DNA of 64,000 nucleotides from Flavobacterium cheniae (GCF_004363695.1 NZ_SNZC01000002.1:1-64000); one strand, 5' to 3'; counted from the first letter of the stretch, positions 27,154-36,190 are shown. Made by a program: numbers and translations. Notes: generated by a model not told the origin, from the sequence alone.

Positions 27154-27183
27154 AAAAAAAGCTCCACATTTCTGTGAAGCTTC
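27154..27183 (-). terminator. Terminator after the tRNA pair
   Basis: On the - strand, AAGCTTCACA and TGTGGAGCTT form a 10-bp stem with loop GAAA, followed by seven T. It lies just beyond the 3' end of the second-transcribed tRNA. Confidence 0.85.
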
Positions 27184-27187
27184 TTAG

Positions 27188-27260
27188 TAGCGGGAACAGG
27201 ACTCGAACCTGTGACCTTCGGGTTATGAGCCCGACGAGCTGCCTACTGCTCTATCCCGCG
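27188..27260 (-). tRNA. Initiator tRNA-Met (CAT), copy 1
   Basis: A full cloverleaf can be read on the - strand from 27260 to 27188. The anticodon loop is CTCATAA with three G-C pairs at the base of the anticodon stem, and base 1 (C) does not pair with base 72 (T). These are two hallmarks of an initiator rather than elongator tRNA. The terminal CCA is not encoded. Confidence 0.93.
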
Positions 27261-27289
27261 ATGTACGGTTGTAATTCAATAATTCTTTG

Positions 27290-27362
27290 TAGCGGGAACA
27301 GGACTCGAACCTGTGACCTTCGGGTTATGAGCCCGACGAGCTGCCTACTGCTCTATCCCGCG
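27290..27362 (-). tRNA. Initiator tRNA-Met (CAT), copy 2
   Basis: This is identical over the full 73 bases to the copy at 27188-27260 and 29 bp upstream of it in the same transcript. It has the same anticodon, GGG/CCC anticodon stem and C1-T72 mismatch. CCA is not encoded. Confidence 0.93.
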
Positions 27363-27452
27363 ATTTGTGAGTGCAAAGGTACACTCTTTATTTAAAATTA
27401 CAAGACTTTTTTAAAAATAATGTTTTCTTTCTACTATTTCAGGCGTTATCAC

Positions 27453-27460
27453 TACCTTTG
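27453..27460 (+). promoter_or_regulatory. -7 box of era
   Basis: TACCTTTG, a perfect TAnnTTTG match, lies 19 bp before the ATG at 27480 and inside the longer possible frame from 27420. It therefore supports the internal ATG as the start. Confidence 0.6.
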
Positions 27461-27479
27461 TACCCATAAATATATTGAA

Positions 27480-28364
27480 ATGGAGCACAGAGCAGGTTAT
27501 GTAAATATTATTGGAAATCCGAATGTAGGAAAATCAACACTTATGAATGCGTTTGTAGGAGAGCGTCTTTCTATTATCACATCGAAAGCACAAACTACAA
27601 GACACCGTATTTTGGGAATTGTAAATGGAGATGATTTTCAAGTTTTATTTTCAGATACGCCAGGAATTATAAAACCAGCGTATGAATTACAAAATTCGAT
27701 GATGGATTTTGTAAAATCGGCTTTTGAAGATGCTGACATTTTGGTATATATGGTGGAGATTGGAGAAAAAGAATTAAAAGACGAAGCGTTTTTTAATAAA
27801 ATTATCCATTCTAAAATCCCAGTTTTGTTGTTATTGAACAAAATTGACAAATCGAACCAAGAACAACTAGAAGAACAAGTACAAGCTTGGAAAGAAAAAG
27901 TGCCAAATGCAGAACTTTTTCCTATTTCAGCTTTAGAGAATTTTAATGTACAAACCGTTTTTGATCGAATTATCGAATTACTTCCGGTTTCTCCTGCGTT
28001 TTATCCTAAAGATGCGTTAACCGATAAACCAGAACGTTTCTTTGTAAACGAAACTATTCGTGAGAAAATCTTGTTGAACTACGACAAAGAAATTCCATAT
28101 GCCGTAGAAATTGAAACGGAAGAATTTATCGAAGACGATAACATTATTAGAATTCGTGCCGTAATTATGGTAGAACGCGATACTCAAAAAGGAATCATCA
28201 TCGGACATAAAGGCGCTGCTTTGAAACGTGTTGGAATTCAAGCAAGAGAAGATTTAGAAAAGTTCTTTGGTAAACAAATTCACTTAGCAACTTACGTTAA
28301 AGTAAACAAAGATTGGAGAAGCAGTGCTTACCAATTAAAACGTTTTGGGTATAACCAGAAATAA
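27480..28364 (+). CDS. era: Ribosome-assembly GTPase Era
   Basis: The protein has 294 residues, the normal length of Era. The GTPase domain has the P-loop GNPNVGKST (residues 11-19), switch region with T in AQTTRHR, DTPGI and NKID. The C-terminal KH domain (AVIMVERDTQKGIIIGHKG, then VKVNKDWR) binds the 3' end of 16S rRNA during 30S maturation. The ATG at 27480 is chosen because MEHRAGYVNIIG aligns with Era N-termini and a -7 box lies 19 bp upstream. It is transcribed away from the tRNA pair. Confidence 0.96.
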   Translation: MEHRAGYVNIIGNPNVGKSTLMNAFVGERLSIITSKAQTTRHRILGIVNGDDFQVLFSDTPGIIKPAYELQNSMMDFVKSAFEDADILVYMVEIGEKELKDEAFFNKIIHSKIPVLLLLNKIDKSNQEQLEEQVQAWKEKVPNAELFPISALENFNVQTVFDRIIELLPVSPAFYPKDALTDKPERFFVNETIREKILLNYDKEIPYAVEIETEEFIEDDNIIRIRAVIMVERDTQKGIIIGHKGAALKRVGIQAREDLEKFFGKQIHLATYVKVNKDWRSSAYQLKRFGYNQK

Positions 28365-28435
28365 AAGTTGGGAGTAGGGAGTCAAAAGTTGGAAGATCTG
28401 ACGATTGAAGTTAATAAATTGAAAATTGGATAAAA

Positions 28436-28900
28436 TTGAATTGGATAATCAGAGATACTAAGAAATTGTATTGCCATACAAACCTGAACAACCTTTTAAA
28501 TTCATGGATTGACATTTCCGAATTTGAATGGATTTTATCTGATTTAGATGTAATAAATTTTACAAAGAAAAAATTACCAATCGACTTTAATAAAAGTTTT
28601 TCAGTTATCACATCAGATGACTTCAAAAAAATAATTGAAACTGACATTCAAATTGTTTGGGGTGTAATTTCTGCAATTAATAAATCTGAAAATCCAAAAT
28701 TCGATAAAAACAATTTACCTTTTGTTGAAGGAAACGATAATATCTGGATTAACGATAATTTTCAAGTAGAAAATGCAATTTTTGAAATAACTGCTTGGGA
28801 TAGTTCTTACACAATAATCAAATTCAAAGATTCTGAATTATCGAAAAAATTCAAACTTTATTTTGACGAGGCAATTGAATTAGATAAATACAAATTTTAA
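28436..28900 (+). CDS. Hypothetical protein, small acidic, immunity-protein-like
   Basis: The protein has 154 residues and no family was recognised. It starts at TTG (28436), as no ATG precedes the conserved-looking opening MNWIIRDTKKLYCHTN. The mix of aromatic and acidic residues, the single compact domain, the low-complexity spacer in front and its lone position between housekeeping genes resemble immunity proteins of polymorphic toxins, but no toxin gene is nearby. It may equally be an unrelated conserved protein. Confidence 0.65.
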   Translation: MNWIIRDTKKLYCHTNLNNLLNSWIDISEFEWILSDLDVINFTKKKLPIDFNKSFSVITSDDFKKIIETDIQIVWGVISAINKSENPKFDKNNLPFVEGNDNIWINDNFQVENAIFEITAWDSSYTIIKFKDSELSKKFKLYFDEAIELDKYKF

Positions 28901-28914
28901 TTTCATTAAATTAA

Positions 28915-29406
28915 CTACTCCAAAACTTTATTCATCAAATCTTCTAATTCGTGCATTTGTGGTACACCGCGTTCTCTGTTTAATCGTGCCATAAAATAGA
29001 GCGAAAACCAAAAAACCACCATGATTCCCATTATACTGAAATCTAAAACCGTGGATTGTTTTAGTGACCAATGCGTGTAAGCCATCATGGCGAAAACTAA
29101 AAACAATCCTGCAATGATAAAATGTAGAAACATAAAAAGCGTCCATAACAATTGCTCTGGACCAAAAAGGCCTTTTACTGTTGTCTTATCTTCATTAGCT
29201 TCTAATTCCAAATGTAAAAATGGCGAATAGTATTTACGTTTTTCTTTACTGAAATAGAAATACAAATGCTCGTCGATTATTTTGATTTGATAATCGGCTT
29301 TGAGTTCTGTTTTTAGCTGTTTTGCTTTTTCTAAAATTTTATCGACACTATTTTTTGATTCAACTTCAAATTTTGGTCGTAGTGCAATACTTTTTTCAGG
29401 CTCCAT
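28915..29406 (-). CDS. Two-helix membrane protein of unknown function
   Basis: The protein has 163 residues from the ATG at 29406 (MEPEKSIALRPKFEVES); a longer frame to 29463 adds an unlikely N-terminus. A cytoplasmic N-terminal domain of about 90 residues (IKIIDEHLYFYFSKEKRKYYSP) is followed by two membrane helices at about 96-118 and 128-146. It overlaps no other gene and converges with the gene ending at 28900, 14 bp away. The function is unknown. Confidence 0.72.
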   Translation of the reverse strand: MEPEKSIALRPKFEVESKNSVDKILEKAKQLKTELKADYQIKIIDEHLYFYFSKEKRKYYSPFLHLELEANEDKTTVKGLFGPEQLLWTLFMFLHFIIAGLFLVFAMMAYTHWSLKQSTVLDFSIMGIMVVFWFSLYFMARLNRERGVPQMHELEDLMNKVLE

Positions 29407-29622
29407 TTCTTCTGATTTTAAAGCTAATATATACATTTTTAACAAATGTTGAACAAATTTCACACTCTAGCCCAGATAAAAACGGAAACCCCGCAAATTT
29501 TTGACCTATTTTTTCTTTTTATTTGGACAGCGACCTTAGAAGCTGACCGAATAAAATTAGAAAAAAAGAGCTAAAATTGTGGAGTTGTAGTGGATAGCTG
29601 GAAAAAGCTCCAAAAAAAATCG

Positions 29623-29630
29623 TACTTTTG
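29623..29630 (+). promoter_or_regulatory. -7 box of der
   Basis: TACTTTTG, a perfect TAnnTTTG match, lies 18 bp before the ATG at 29649 and overlaps the alternative upstream start, favouring the ATG. No TTG was seen at the usual -33 distance. Confidence 0.6.
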
Positions 29631-29648
29631 CCGATTCAAAATAAGATT

Positions 29649-30959
29649 ATGAATAATATTGTTGCCATTGTAGGAAGACCAAATGTTGGAAAATCCACAT
29701 TTTTTAACCGTTTAATTCAGCGAAGAGAAGCTATTGTTGACTCGGTAAGCGGTGTTACGCGTGATAGAAATTATGGAAAAAGTGAGTGGAACGGAAAGGA
29801 GTTTTCTGTAATTGATACTGGAGGTTATATCAAAGGTTCTGACGATATTTTTGAGGCAGAAATTCGTCGTCAAGTAGAATTAGCTATTGATGAAGCAGAT
29901 GCTATTATCTTTATTGTGGATGTGGAAGAAGGTATTACACCTATGGATGACGAAGTGGCTAAATTACTTCGTAAGGTTAAAAAACCTGTTTTGTTAGTAA
30001 TTAACAAAGTAGACAATGCAATGCGTGAAAAAGACGCCGTAGAATTTTACAACTTAGGATTAGGAGAATATTACACGATTTCGGGAATGAGCGGAAGCGG
30101 AACAGGAGAACTTTTAGACAAATTAGTAGAAGTGTTACCTGAAATGCCAGAAGTTACCGAAGAAGTGGAACCATTACCACGTTTTTGCGTAGTTGGAAGA
30201 CCAAATGCAGGAAAATCATCTTTTATCAACGCTTTAATTGGCGAAGATAGATTTGTGGTAACCGACATTGCTGGAACTACTCGTGATGCCATTGATACGA
30301 AATACAACCGTTTTGGATTTGAATTCAACTTAGTAGATACTGCCGGAATTAGACGTAAAGCAAAAGTAAAAGAAGATTTAGAATTTTACTCGGTAATGCG
30401 TTCGGTTAGAGCTATTGAACACAGTGATGTTTGTTTGTTAGTTATTGATGCGACTCGTGGATTTGAAGGTCAAGATCAAAGTATTTTTTGGTTGGCTGAG
30501 AAAAACCGTAAAGGAGTTGTCATTTTAGTAAACAAATGGGATTTGGTTGAAAAAGACACCATGACGACTCGTGATTACGAACGTAAAATTAGAGAAGAAT
30601 TACAACCATTTACCGATGTGCCTATTCTTTTTATCTCGGCTTTAACGAAACAACGTTTACTAAAAGCATTAGAAACAGCAGTTGAAGTGTTTGAAAACAG
30701 AAAACAACGTATTTCGACTTCAAAATTCAACGAGTTGATGTTGCCAATTATTGAAGCAACTCCACCTCCTGCTTTAAAAGGAAAATATGTAAAAATTAAA
30801 TATTGTATGCAGTTACCAACACCAACACCTCAGTTTGTGTTTTTTGCTAACTTACCACAATATGTAAAAGATCCATACAAACGTTTTATAGAAAACAAAT
30901 TAAGAGAGCAATACAACTTTAGTGGCGTTCCAATTGATATTTATTTCAGACAGAAATAG
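29649..30959 (+). CDS. der: Ribosome-assembly GTPase Der (EngA)
   Basis: The protein has 436 residues with two tandem GTPase domains, the hallmark of Der. The first P-loop is GRPNVGKST (residues 9-17), with DTGGY and NKVD. The second is GRPNAGKSS (about 182-190), with DTAGI and NKWD. A C-terminal KH-like domain closes the protein. Der is needed for maturation of the 50S subunit. The frame could extend seven codons upstream, but the -7 box and alignment support 29649. A strong terminator follows. Confidence 0.97.
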   Translation: MNNIVAIVGRPNVGKSTFFNRLIQRREAIVDSVSGVTRDRNYGKSEWNGKEFSVIDTGGYIKGSDDIFEAEIRRQVELAIDEADAIIFIVDVEEGITPMDDEVAKLLRKVKKPVLLVINKVDNAMREKDAVEFYNLGLGEYYTISGMSGSGTGELLDKLVEVLPEMPEVTEEVEPLPRFCVVGRPNAGKSSFINALIGEDRFVVTDIAGTTRDAIDTKYNRFGFEFNLVDTAGIRRKAKVKEDLEFYSVMRSVRAIEHSDVCLLVIDATRGFEGQDQSIFWLAEKNRKGVVILVNKWDLVEKDTMTTRDYERKIREELQPFTDVPILFISALTKQRLLKALETAVEVFENRKQRISTSKFNELMLPIIEATPPPALKGKYVKIKYCMQLPTPTPQFVFFANLPQYVKDPYKRFIENKLREQYNFSGVPIDIYFRQK

Positions 30960-30962
30960 TTG

Positions 30963-30991
30963 AAAACCGAAGTTAACGCTTCGGTTTTTTT
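30963..30991 (+). terminator. Rho-independent terminator of der
   Basis: AAAACCGAAG and CTTCGGTTTT pair around a 6-base loop, followed by a run of T. It begins three bases after the der stop codon. Confidence 0.85.
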
Positions 30992-31090
30992 AATGGCAAT
31001 TGTTAAATTTCCGTAAGAAAATTTTTATTTACACAATAAATATTTTAATTCGCAGTTAATTAGAACTTAAACTAAATAATAACTTTTTTC

Positions 31091-33874
31091 ATGTTTCAGA
31101 AACTCGCCTACTTTGCCTTGTTTTTATTCTCAATTTTCAGTTTTAGTCAAAATACCATTTCTTTAAAAGGAAAAATTATCGACAAAAACACTTCTGTTCC
31201 ACTTGAATCAGCAACTATTTATTTGAAATCAGTAAAAGACTCCACTTTGATTGATTATACAATTTCTGATAAGAATGGAAATTTTACTTTCAAGGCAAAA
31301 AAAATGGACAATGCTATTTATTTCAAAATTTCATACATTGGTTATAATGACTACACAGAAAAAATTGAAAATTTAAAAGCAGACAAGGATTTTGGCTCAA
31401 TAAAACTAGAAGAAAATGTAAGTTCTTTAAAAGAAGTAGTCATTCAATCTGAAGCACCACCAGTTACTATAAAAAACGACACTTTAGAATTTAACGCTTC
31501 GTCGTTTAAAGTTCGTCCAGATGCCAATGTAGAAGCTTTATTGAAACAACTTCCAGGTGTCGAAATTGATGAAGAAGGTAAAATCACGGTCAATGGAAAA
31601 GAAGTCAACAATGTTTTAGTCAACGGAAAACCTTTCTTTGGTAAAGATGGTAAAATTGCCACTCAAAATTTACCAGCCGAAATAATTAGTAAAGTTCAAG
31701 TAACCGACACCAAAACAAAAGAAGAAGAATTATCTGGGCAAAATGCTACTTCAGATGAAAAAACCATCAATTTAACAATTCAGGAAGATAAAAATAAAGG
31801 TGTTTTTGGAAAAGCAAATGTAGGTTATGGTACCGATGAACGATACGAATCGAGTATGCTTTTCAATTATTTTAAAGACACTCAGAAGATTAGTATTTTA
31901 GGTTCTTCTAACAACGTAAACTCTATTGGATTTTCAATGGATGAAATTTTTGACAATATGGGCGGCGGCAGAAATAATTCAATTTGGGTAAACGATAACG
32001 GTAGTTTTGGTATTAACGGAATGCAATTTGGAGGCAATAACGGAATTACACAATCTAATATGATTGGAATAAATTTCGCAGATGAATGGGCAAAAAAGAA
32101 GATCAATCCAAACGGGAGTTACTATTATTCAAACGCAGAAACTAACAATAACAACAGAACGAATAGAATCAACTTATTACCAACAGGAAACACCAATACT
32201 TTAGCCGAATCTAAAACTAAATCCATAACAGATGGACACAATATAGGAATGGATTTTGAAATAAAATTAGATTCAACCACAACCATTTATATGAGTCCCA
32301 GTTTTGCCAAAAGCGAAATTAAAAACAAAAACACTGGCTTTGATGCTACATTTGATGAAACAGGAAACGCTTTAAACGAAAATACAAGTGATAATAATTG
32401 GTCAAGTCAAAATAACACCTTTAGAAATAATATTTATTTTTATAGAGGTTTAAAGAAAAAAGGCAGAGGAATTAGTGCTTCACTTGAAAACGAAAATAGC
32501 AAAAACAAATCTGATTTATTTACTAAAACAACTACTACATTTTTTCAATCAGGAAATACCGATGATGATAGAAATCAATTTAGAATTGATGATTCAAAAA
32601 ATGATAGTTATAGAATCGAAGTTGGTTATAACGAACCCTTGAAAGATTCGTTAGCTTTAAACTTTAAAGCTACCTACCGATTTAAAAAATCTAACGACGT
32701 TAGAGAAACATATGATTTTGATAGTGGATTTAATTCGTTTACAGATTTCAATGACTTACTTTCAAATGAAATTACCTCAACAACTTCTTCAGTTGTACCA
32801 ATGGTTGGCATTAGTTTGCGAAAAAAGAAAATTAGAGGAAGTATTTCGATGGGAACAGAAATCATTAATTTCAACAATCAGTCTATTTATTTATCAAACA
32901 AAACTTCAGTCAACAAAAACTATATGTATCCAAAAGTGAATGGATACATTAATATTACGTTAGGGAAATCAAAATCTATTTACAGTTATTACTCTTACGA
33001 AGTAAATTTACCGACTGCTAATCAAATTTTACCTTTCGAAAATTTAGCAAATCCGTTGAATACTATTATTGGAAATGCTGATTTAAAACCTAACGAAAAT
33101 TATTCGATTTACACCAACTTCAACAATTATGATTATGCTACGAGAAGTGGTTTTTATGCTTATGCAGGAGGAGATTACAATGTAAATCAAATTGTTGCTT
33201 CTACTACTTATAATGCCGATTTTAAAGCTACCACTACCTATCAAAATGTTGACAGAGCTTATAATACATATGTTGGTTTTAGTTTAAACAAATCGCTAAA
33301 AAAAGAAAAGAGAACCTTTAAATATGGCCTTGGATTACAGTTTGATTACAATTATGACCAAGGATTAACCAATGCCGCATTATTTGAATCTAAAGGATTG
33401 ACTTTGAGTCCAAGAGCAAATATTTCATGGTCTATTGACGAAATGATTACGATTAACCCATCTTATCGATACACGTATATCACAAATGATTTTACAAATT
33501 ATGTTATTGATAATACTAAAAACTTTAAGCACAGCGCTAAGTTAGAAATCACGAGTTATTGGCCTAAAAAAGTAGTTTTGGGAAGTGATTTTGGATACAA
33601 CTACAACTCTAATATTGCAGATGGTTTTCAAAAAGATTTCTATTTATGGAATTTGAGTTTGGGGTATAATTTCTTCCAAGACAAACTATTAGCTAAAGTA
33701 AAAGTGTATGATGTTTTAAATCAAAATATCAGCGCAACAAGAACAATTACACCAACCGCCATTACCGATATGGAAAATACAGTTTTACAACAATATGCTA
33801 TGTTTTCTTTAACCTATAAATTAGAAAAATTTGGTGGTAAGAAAAGTGATGAAGGTATTATCATTATGGACTAA
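31091..33874 (+). CDS. Large outer-membrane beta-barrel protein (TonB-receptor-like)
   Basis: The protein has 927 residues with a signal peptide (AYFALFLFSIFSFSQ). A carboxypeptidase-regulatory-like domain is at about 25-105 (LKGKIIDKNTSVPLESATIYLK). A plug-like region has LKQLPGVEIDEEGKITVNGK. A long beta-barrel to the end is rich in aromatic residues and Asn. This layout matches the outer-membrane beta-barrel family found beside classic TonB receptors in Bacteroidota. The ligand is unknown. It lies between the der terminator and its own two-way terminator, so it is monocistronic. Confidence 0.88.
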   Translation: MFQKLAYFALFLFSIFSFSQNTISLKGKIIDKNTSVPLESATIYLKSVKDSTLIDYTISDKNGNFTFKAKKMDNAIYFKISYIGYNDYTEKIENLKADKDFGSIKLEENVSSLKEVVIQSEAPPVTIKNDTLEFNASSFKVRPDANVEALLKQLPGVEIDEEGKITVNGKEVNNVLVNGKPFFGKDGKIATQNLPAEIISKVQVTDTKTKEEELSGQNATSDEKTINLTIQEDKNKGVFGKANVGYGTDERYESSMLFNYFKDTQKISILGSSNNVNSIGFSMDEIFDNMGGGRNNSIWVNDNGSFGINGMQFGGNNGITQSNMIGINFADEWAKKKINPNGSYYYSNAETNNNNRTNRINLLPTGNTNTLAESKTKSITDGHNIGMDFEIKLDSTTTIYMSPSFAKSEIKNKNTGFDATFDETGNALNENTSDNNWSSQNNTFRNNIYFYRGLKKKGRGISASLENENSKNKSDLFTKTTTTFFQSGNTDDDRNQFRIDDSKNDSYRIEVGYNEPLKDSLALNFKATYRFKKSNDVRETYDFDSGFNSFTDFNDLLSNEITSTTSSVVPMVGISLRKKKIRGSISMGTEIINFNNQSIYLSNKTSVNKNYMYPKVNGYINITLGKSKSIYSYYSYEVNLPTANQILPFENLANPLNTIIGNADLKPNENYSIYTNFNNYDYATRSGFYAYAGGDYNVNQIVASTTYNADFKATTTYQNVDRAYNTYVGFSLNKSLKKEKRTFKYGLGLQFDYNYDQGLTNAALFESKGLTLSPRANISWSIDEMITINPSYRYTYITNDFTNYVIDNTKNFKHSAKLEITSYWPKKVVLGSDFGYNYNSNIADGFQKDFYLWNLSLGYNFFQDKLLAKVKVYDVLNQNISATRTITPTAITDMENTVLQQYAMFSLTYKLEKFGGKKSDEGIIIMD

Positions 33875-33913
33875 ACAAAAAACTCGTTAGTGTTTGCTAA
33901 CGAGTTTTTTGTT
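33875..33913. terminator. Bidirectional terminator, inverted copy of the one at 34222
   Basis: A perfect 17-bp stem (33874-33890 with 33897-33913) with loop TGTTTG has A and T runs on both sides. It ends the beta-barrel gene on + and the small ORF at 33959-34138 on -. Its 34-bp core is the exact reverse complement of the core at 34222-34259. Confidence 0.88.
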
Positions 33914-33958
33914 TAATCTATTTATATTTTTTATTAAAAAGCTACTATTTTATATTAA

Positions 33959-34138
33959 CTAATAATTTATTTTTTTTGAGGAAGAGAAAAGTTCTTTTAA
34001 AGAAATGAAAACCAAATAGAGTAAAACTACATTAGTACCGATGATAGCGACATTTAAAAATGTCAGGCTCAAAGGATCTAGTTGCTTAAAAACAAAAAAA
34101 GCAATCAATAAAAGGACTGAAATAAATAATGCTTTCAT
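33959..34138 (-). CDS. Small two-helix membrane protein (59 residues)
   Basis: An ATG at 34138 opens a frame of 59 codons ending in TAG at 33959. The product begins MKALFISVLLLIAFFVF and has a second hydrophobic stretch (FLNVAIIGTNVVLLYLVF), then a polar tail. A promoter-like TTG-N18-TATCTTTA lies 16 bp upstream, and a terminator lies on each side. That isolates it as its own transcription unit. It has no recognised family. The coding call rests on promoter, terminators and membrane-protein composition. Confidence 0.6.
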   Translation of the reverse strand: MKALFISVLLLIAFFVFKQLDPLSLTFLNVAIIGTNVVLLYLVFISLKELFSSSKKINY

Positions 34139-34153
34139 ACTCTTAATTTTTTG

Positions 34154-34182
34154 TAAAGATATTGTTTAATCTTTTAATACAA
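34154..34182 (-). promoter_or_regulatory. Promoter of the 59-residue membrane ORF
   Basis: On the - strand, TTG (34182-34180), an 18-bp spacer, then TATCTTTA (34161-34154), one base off TAnnTTTG. The spacing is right for the flavobacterial housekeeping sigma factor. Confidence 0.5.
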
Positions 34183-34221
34183 AAACTAAACAAACATAAT
34201 TTTTTAAAAATTAATAACACA

Positions 34222-34259
34222 ATAAAAAACTCGTTAGCAAACACTAACGAGTTTTTTTA
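34222..34259. terminator. Bidirectional terminator, inverted copy of the one at 33875
   Basis: The stem AAAAAACTCGTTAG with CTAACGAGTTTTTT and loop CAAACA. It can close the - strand operon that ends at 34382. Confidence 0.85.
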
Positions 34260-34295
34260 TATAAGTATCAAGTACAAGTTCAAAGATAAAGAAGA

Positions 34296-34360
34296 GTTCG
34301 ATTTCGCTTTGCTCAAAGTAAGCCTACTTCGTAGGAGATTCCTCTTTCATCGGAATGACA
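34296..34360. repeat. Intergenic repeat-like element
   Basis: This noncoding stretch combines a TTCGATTTCGCTTTGCTCA-like segment, a perfect CCTAC-TTC-GTAGG hairpin (34323-34335), then GAGATTCCTC and CGGAATGACA. Sequences of this make-up are scattered between genes in flavobacterial genomes to my knowledge. Related short pieces occur inside the GSCFA gene at 41732 and 42003. Confidence 0.5.
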
Positions 34361-34381
34361 ATATTGTGGGTTTAATTTTAA

Positions 34382-35146
34382 CTACCAGCTTCCGCCAGCG
34401 CCACCACCTGAAAAACCACCGCCACCGAAGCCGCCGCCAAATCCTCCTGATGAACCACCGCCAAAGCTTCCGCCACCACCAAAACCGCCACCGCTTCTAC
34501 CTAGGCTACTTAAAATAATAATGTCGCCTAAATCTAAGCCGCCGCCACCTCTAAAATTTCCACCACCTTTATTTCCTCTGGAAGCTAAAACTAACAGAAT
34601 AATAATAAAAACTACAATTAAGATGAATGGTAAAGGATTACTTGATTCTTTTCTAGAACCTTTGTATTTTCCTTTTAAAACTTCAAAAATAGCATCGGCA
34701 CCTTTGTCTAAACCGTTGTAATAACTCCCAGCTTTAAATTCTGGAATAATGATGTTTCTAATAAGTTCCCCATTAATTCCAGCGGTTAACCTATCTTCTA
34801 CTCCATATCCTGGTGCAATCCATATTTTTCTTTCGGTTTTTGCTAAAAGAATTAGAATTCCGTTGTCTTCTTTTTCTTGACCAATTCCCCATTCATGTGC
34901 CCATTTTGGAGTTAAAATCCCAATGTCTTCACCTTTTAAATCTTCAACTGAAATTACTACAATTTGAGTGGAAGTTGAATCAGAATAGCGAATTAATTTG
35001 TTCTCTAATTCTTTTTCTTCTTGCGGATTTAAAACATCGGCATAATCATAAACACTCGTTTGAAAACTAGGCTTTTCAGGAATGGTAAACTGCGCTTGGA
35101 CAATCATTCCGCTTAAAGCTAATACAAATAAAAATAACTTTTTCAT
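34382..35146 (-). CDS. TPM-domain membrane protein with Gly-rich tail
   Basis: The protein has 254 residues. The ATG at 35146 starts a signal peptide (LFLFVLALSGMIVQAQ). The TPM (formerly DUF477) domain is at about 20-165 (VYDYADVLNPQEEKELENKL, WGIGQEKEDNGILILLA, APGYGVEDRLTAG). A membrane helix (FILIVVFIIILLVLA) precedes a long Gly/Ser/Phe-rich tail ending GGAGGSW. Such proteins are usually encoded with LemA and a second TPM protein, as here. Their role is unclear; related TPM domains have been linked to photosystem repair in plants. A -1/-2 type close spacing to the next TPM gene indicates an operon. Confidence 0.9.
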   Translation of the reverse strand: MKKLFLFVLALSGMIVQAQFTIPEKPSFQTSVYDYADVLNPQEEKELENKLIRYSDSTSTQIVVISVEDLKGEDIGILTPKWAHEWGIGQEKEDNGILILLAKTERKIWIAPGYGVEDRLTAGINGELIRNIIIPEFKAGSYYNGLDKGADAIFEVLKGKYKGSRKESSNPLPFILIVVFIIILLVLASRGNKGGGNFRGGGGLDLGDIIILSSLGRSGGGFGGGGSFGGGSSGGFGGGFGGGGFSGGGAGGSW

Positions 35147-35147
35147 A

Positions 35148-35585
35148 TTAACTTCTTGAGATTTCGTTAGACAATTCGTTAGTATCATCTGATTGAAATG
35201 GGAAATATTTTTTCAATCTTTCGCCTGCTCTAAGAATTCCTTCTACCAAGCCTTTCTTGAAGTTGTCTTCTTTAAAGTTAGCAATTACTGTATCTTTTGT
35301 ACAATCCCAAAAATCAGATTCTACTGCTTCGTTAATTCCTTTATCGCCAATTATAGCAAACTTTTTATCGGAAACACATATGTAAAACAAAACGCCATTT
35401 CGATCTTGTGTTTCGTCCATTTTCAATTCAAAAAAAACCTCCTGAGCTCTCTCAAGAGGTGATTTTTCTGTATGTTCTTCTATGTGCACACGAATTTCTC
35501 CCGAAGTGTTTTTTTCGGCTTCAACAATAGCATGAACAATTTCTTGTTCTTCTGCTTTTGATAAGAAATCTTCGGTTTTTGACAT
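35148..35585 (-). CDS. TPM-domain protein, soluble
   Basis: The protein has 145 residues: a single TPM domain without signal peptide or membrane segment (IVEAEKNTSGEIRVHIEEH, FYICVSDKKFAIIGDKGI). Its start codon overlaps the LemA stop (TAATG), which implies translational coupling. It is a paralog of the N-terminal part of the next gene. The function is unknown; it is expected to act with LemA and the membrane-bound TPM protein. Confidence 0.9.
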   Translation of the reverse strand: MSKTEDFLSKAEEQEIVHAIVEAEKNTSGEIRVHIEEHTEKSPLERAQEVFFELKMDETQDRNGVLFYICVSDKKFAIIGDKGINEAVESDFWDCTKDTVIANFKEDNFKKGLVEGILRAGERLKKYFPFQSDDTNELSNEISRS

Positions 35586-36190
35586 TATTTTTTCTCTTTA
35601 TTGAAATCAAATTCTACATCCACCGGTTTTTCAGCGCCTGCAACTGCATCGAAATATGGTTTCTCTTTGTAGTTTCCTAAGAAAATTGAATTAGGGAAAA
35701 CCAAAATGTAATTATTGTATTTTTGAACCGATTCATTAAAACGTGTTCTTGCTGTTAAGATTTGATTTTCTGTACTAGCTAACTCATCTTGTAATTTCAA
35801 GAAGTTTTGATTTGCTTTTAAATCAGGATATTGCTCGACAGTTACCAATAATCTTGACAAAGAACTATTTAAATTTCCTTGCGCTTGATTGAATTGTGTT
35901 AATTGTTCTGGCGTCATATTCGTTGGGTCAATTTTTACAGAAGTCGCTTCAGAACGCGCTTTGATTACTGCTTCTAAAGTTGATTTTTCAAAATCAGCCG
36001 AACCTTGAACCGTTTTAACTAAATTCCCAATAAGGTCATTTCTTCTTTGGTACGAAGTTTCTACATTTCCCCATTCTTTATTTACTTCTTGGTTTACACG
36101 AACGGCTCCGTTTTTGATACTAAAGAACCAAAATACAAGGATTAACAATAATCCACCACCGATAATAAAAGGCAAAAATTTTCTCATCAT
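35585..36190 (-). CDS. lemA: LemA family protein
   Basis: The protein has 201 residues. A short N-terminal membrane helix (FIIGGGLLLILVFWFFS) is followed by long helices with the LemA signatures YQRRNDLIGNLVKTVQG and ARTRFNESVQKYNNYI. The family is widespread and of uncertain function, with a predicted extracytoplasmic four-helix body. There are two adjacent ATGs at the start. It leads the LemA-TPM-TPM group and follows the MerR gene by 30 bp on the same strand. Confidence 0.92.
   Translation of the reverse strand: MMRKFLPFIIGGGLLLILVFWFFSIKNGAVRVNQEVNKEWGNVETSYQRRNDLIGNLVKTVQGSADFEKSTLEAVIKARSEATSVKIDPTNMTPEQLTQFNQAQGNLNSSLSRLLVTVEQYPDLKANQNFLKLQDELASTENQILTARTRFNESVQKYNNYILVFPNSIFLGNYKEKPYFDAVAGAEKPVDVEFDFNKEKK

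Noticed and set aside
27174..27395. Open + strand frame with a repeated CDLRVMSPTSCLLLYPA-type peptide
   Set aside because: It is the antisense of the two identical tRNA genes; the repeat in the peptide only reflects the duplicated tRNA.
28365..28435. Spacer with repeated GGGAGT/AAGTTGG-like words
   Set aside because: Low-complexity sequence of a kind common between flavobacterial genes; no gene, terminator or promoter could be supported.
34162..34518. 118-codon + strand frame ending in Arg/His-rich sequence
   Set aside because: It crosses a terminator and a repeat element, then runs antisense to the Gly-rich tail of the TPM protein, which explains the odd composition.
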